Part shown: positions 13,127-15,092 of the stretch, in pieces
Layout of the letters: every line of letters begins with the position of its first letter
Numbering within the stretch: position 1 is the stretch's first letter
NCBI GenBank assembly: GCA_025997675.1
Contig: BNUX01000072.1
Location: forward strand, 1-15,092
Length of the DNA: 15,092 nt
Direction of reading: 5' to 3'
Origin: Spirochaetia bacterium
Lineage (GTDB): Bacteria > Spirochaetota > Spirochaetia > Treponematales > Breznakiellaceae
Position numbers and translations under genes: made by a program
Notes under the pieces: generated by a model
Databases searched by the model: none
Told to the model about the DNA's origin: nothing
What the model saw: only the letters and a program-made list of their open reading frames with translations

Positions 13127-14351
13127 AGGGGACGCCTATCTTGAGCCACTGGCCGAAGTTGAGGAGCACCCCCTGCTTCTTCAGTATCCCCACGGAAACG
13201 ATATTGGCGGAGGCGCCGAAGGGGGTCAGGTTGCCCCCCAGGCAGGAGCCGATGAGCAGGGCGAACATAAAGAGCTCCGGTTTGAGGGAAAGCTCTGCCG
13301 CCATTTTTGAGGCCACCGGCAGCATGACGATGATATAGGGCACGTTGTCCACAAAGCCGGAGATGAGGACGGAAACCACCAGGATGATACCAAAGCCCAG
13401 GAGGACGCTCTCCCCCACAAGCCCCGAAAGAAAGACGGAGAAATCATCCAGCAGCCCCACCTCGGCAACGGCGCCCACCACCACGAAGATACCTATCAGG
13501 AAGAGCACCGTATCCCAATCCAGGCCTTTTACCAGTTCCCAGACCTTTGTTCCGCTCTCCCGGCGGATAAACCTGTACCAGACTATCCCCGCCACCGCCA
13601 GAATCATCACCAGGAGCCCGGAAGCCAGGGTAAGCCCCCCGTAGATAAAGGAGGCGGCGGCCAGCCCCAGGATCATCAGGATGAGCAGGACCGAGGGGAC
13701 CTGGGTCAGTATCTTTTCCTGTTCGATTGTCACTTTCTTTCCGCTCTTCTTGGCGAAATAGGCGTAGAAGAACAGCGCCCCGGCAATCATGCCTATCTGA
13801 ACGGCGAAAAATATGGAAGGTTTGCCCCCGAAAAAGAAGAATTCGTTGAAGCCGTACCCGGAGTGATCCGCGAAGATCATCGAAGGGGGGTCGCCAATCA
13901 GGGTGGCTGTGCCCTGGAGGTTTGCCATCACCGCCAGGCCCACCATAAAGTAGCTGGGGTCCAGTTCCAGCTTTTTGCAGAGCGCCAGGGCGATGGGGGC
14001 CATCACCAGGACGGTGGCCACGTTTTCCACAAAAGCGGAGATGATGCCGGTCATCATCAGGATGGCCACGATGGCGATACCCGTGTTAGGGGAATGGGTC
14101 ACGATGGAGTCGGCGATCGCCGCAGGAACCCGGGAGTAGATGAAGAGTTCGGCAATAACGAGGCTGCCCACGAAGATCATGAGCACATTCCAGTTGACCA
14201 GTTCCGCCAGGGCGGTCCACGGGCTTACCACCCCCAGAATGAGCATGAGCAGGGCGGCCCCCAGACTGCTGAAGGACTTTTTGCCGGGGAAAATCACAAT
14301 AAGGGTGTACATGAGCACCGCAAGGATTAACACGATCCATTTAATAGACAT
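13071..14351 (-). CDS. ArsB/NhaD/SLC13-superfamily membrane permease, 426 aa
   Basis: Integral membrane transporter of the ion transporter superfamily, with about 11-12 hydrophobic helices. The inverted two-fold repeat is visible: SAFVENVATVLVMAP with LIGDPPSMIFADHSG in the first half (about 105-165), and SGFVDNVPYIIVMLP with GGNLTPFGASANIVSVGIL in the second (about 331-390), the two hairpin motifs that bind ion and substrate. A charged cytoplasmic loop (about 200-218, KKSGKKVTIEQEK) divides the halves. Length fits ArsB/NhaD and CitM-like members. AGGAG lies about 6 nt before the ATG at 14351, and a near-consensus promoter is at 14375-14403. No arsenic regulator or reductase is nearby, so arsenite export is not supported; sodium/proton exchange or organic-anion uptake are alternatives. 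Confidence 0.85.
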   Translation of the reverse strand: MSIKWIVLILAVLMYTLIVIFPGKKSFSSLGAALLMLILGVVSPWTALAELVNWNVLMIFVGSLVIAELFIYSRVPAAIADSIVTHSPNTGIAIVAILMMTGIISAFVENVATVLVMAPIALALCKKLELDPSYFMVGLAVMANLQGTATLIGDPPSMIFADHSGYGFNEFFFFGGKPSIFFAVQIGMIAGALFFYAYFAKKSGKKVTIEQEKILTQVPSVLLILMILGLAAASFIYGGLTLASGLLVMILAVAGIVWYRFIRRESGTKVWELVKGLDWDTVLFLIGIFVVVGAVAEVGLLDDFSVFLSGLVGESVLLGFGIILVVSVLISGFVDNVPYIIVMLPVASKMAAELSLKPELFMFALLIGSCLGGNLTPFGASANIVSVGILKKQGVLLNFGQWLKIGVPFTLITTAAAAAFVWLIWR

Positions 14352-14374
14352 TGATAACTCCTGAATGATTAAAG

Positions 14375-14403
14375 ATTATAGTAGTTAATAGGACTGCATT
14401 CAA
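14375..14403 (-). promoter_or_regulatory. Strong promoter of the permease gene
   Basis: On the minus strand, a -35 TTGAAT (14403-14398) and a perfect -10 TATAAT (14380-14375) are 17 bp apart. Transcription would start near 14368, giving a short leader with AGGAG. Confidence 0.75.
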
Positions 14404-14418
14404 GGGTTTGCATTACGC

Positions 14419-14447
14419 TTGCGGTATTGATGGGGTTACGGTAGTAT
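14419..14447 (+). promoter_or_regulatory. Promoter of the FchA-like gene
   Basis: TTGCGG (14419-14424) and TAGTAT (14442-14447) are 17 bp apart. The predicted transcription start, about 14454, is only about 3 nt before the ATG, so the message may be almost leaderless. This fits the absence of a clear Shine-Dalgarno. Confidence 0.5.
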
Positions 14448-14456
14448 TGGGCAGCA

Positions 14457-15080
14457 ATGAAACTTATTGAACAAACCATCGGGGCATATAGCGATTTACT
14501 GGCCTCGGATTTTCCCACCCCCGGCGGGGGCAGTACGGCGGCGTTGAACGGTGTGCTGGGTTGCAGTTTCATCACCATGATTGCGCGGATTACGGAGAAG
14601 AAGGCGGGGATTGCCGGGGATACCGCGCTTTTACGGCGCATCGCTGCTCAGGCCGAATCACTGCGGCAGGAATTGCTGGCCCTGATAGATGAGGATACGG
14701 AGGCGTACAACGGGATTATGGCCGCCCTCCCGCAGCCCACAGGTGATAGCCTGCGGGGGGCGTTGAAAATCGCCGTGGAAACTCCCCTTCGGATACTGCA
14801 CGCAGCCCTTACCGCCCTGAACCTGGCGCGGTCCCTGAGCGAGGACTACTACGCCGGTACCGCCAGCGACCTGGCCCTTGCCGCCCTTAACCTGGAGGCC
14901 GCTGCACAGGGGGCGTACCTGACTGTCCGCATCAACCTGAATCATCTTAGCGATATCTCTGCGGCTGATTCAGACTATGTTCAGCGCCATGCCAGTGAAA
15001 GCGCGGGGCGGCTGGCGGAAGCGGAAGGTCTGGCCCGCAGTATTTATGACGGGGCAAAAGCGCTGTTAGAGGGGGAATAA
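14457..15080 (+). CDS. fchA: FchA-type methenyl-THF cyclohydrolase / formimino-THF cyclodeaminase, 207 aa
   Basis: Cytoplasmic folate enzyme of the FTCD C-terminal family. Members convert 5,10-methenyl-THF to 10-formyl-THF (FchA) or release ammonia from 5-formimino-THF. Hallmarks are DFPTPGGGSTAALNGVLG (about 18-35), DEDTEAYNGIM (78-88), and the helical end TASDLALAALNLEAAAQGAY with LTVRINLNHL. The full length (about 205-210 aa) fits the stand-alone enzyme, and the N-terminus matches the family start, so the ATG is right although no good ribosome site precedes it. In acetogens FchA works with FolD and formyl-THF ligase; in histidine degraders with a formiminotransferase. Neither partner is in view. 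GGGGGA at the gene end, followed by an ATG at 15087, may begin another gene cut by the window edge. Confidence 0.85.
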   Translation: MKLIEQTIGAYSDLLASDFPTPGGGSTAALNGVLGCSFITMIARITEKKAGIAGDTALLRRIAAQAESLRQELLALIDEDTEAYNGIMAALPQPTGDSLRGALKIAVETPLRILHAALTALNLARSLSEDYYAGTASDLALAALNLEAAAQGAYLTVRINLNHLSDISAADSDYVQRHASESAGRLAEAEGLARSIYDGAKALLEGE

Positions 15081-15092
15081 GGGAAGATGCAG

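Overview
The window suggests a spirochaete chromosome, most likely a Treponema-like bacterium of moderate to high GC. This is inferred from gene content: a POTRA-barrel outer-membrane protein, an anchored parvulin chaperone next to an MptE-like (motility accessory factor type) protein, and an FchA-type folate enzyme. No rRNA or marker gene confirms it. The window has two halves that meet at a tRNA-Ala gene (6924-6996, minus strand).

The left half (1-6923) is AT-rich accessory DNA, best read as one end of an integrative element. A large tyrosine recombinase (5237-6817) starts about 100 bp inside the 3' end of the tRNA, the classic integrase/attachment-site layout. Further in lie a second, unrelated tyrosine recombinase (379-1353) between small unknown genes, a minus-strand cassette of three tiny genes (1590-2358), a lipoprotein with an Ig-like domain divergent from an XRE regulator (2708-3874), a RelE/HigB-like toxin with its candidate antitoxin under a strong promoter with palindromic operators (3916-4617), an unknown 84-residue gene, and a GC-rich fossil 3' end of a Lys/Ala/Pro-rich protein gene (about 5001-5117). 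No second copy of the tRNA 3' end was found, so the far end of the element probably lies left of position 1.

The right half (7000-15092) is GC-rich housekeeping DNA. On the minus strand, ilvE (branched-chain aminotransferase) and a POTRA-barrel outer-membrane protein are translationally adjacent (TAG-TTG) and read towards the tRNA. Divergent from ilvE, beyond an array of nine 21-bp repeats (9492-9681), an SurA-like membrane-anchored chaperone and an MptE-like protein form an operon. The MptE-like gene converges on, and overlaps by 56 bp, an ArsB/NhaD/SLC13-type permease. A divergent promoter region then leads to an FchA-type methenyl-THF cyclohydrolase/cyclodeaminase at the right edge.

Several good sigma70-like promoters can be read (TA operon, tRNA-Ala, ilvE, permease, fchA). 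No wholly new defence or metabolic system is evident. The most unusual items are the three-gene minus cassette, the repeat array with its frameshifted heptad reading frame, and the decayed gene ends in the accessory half.
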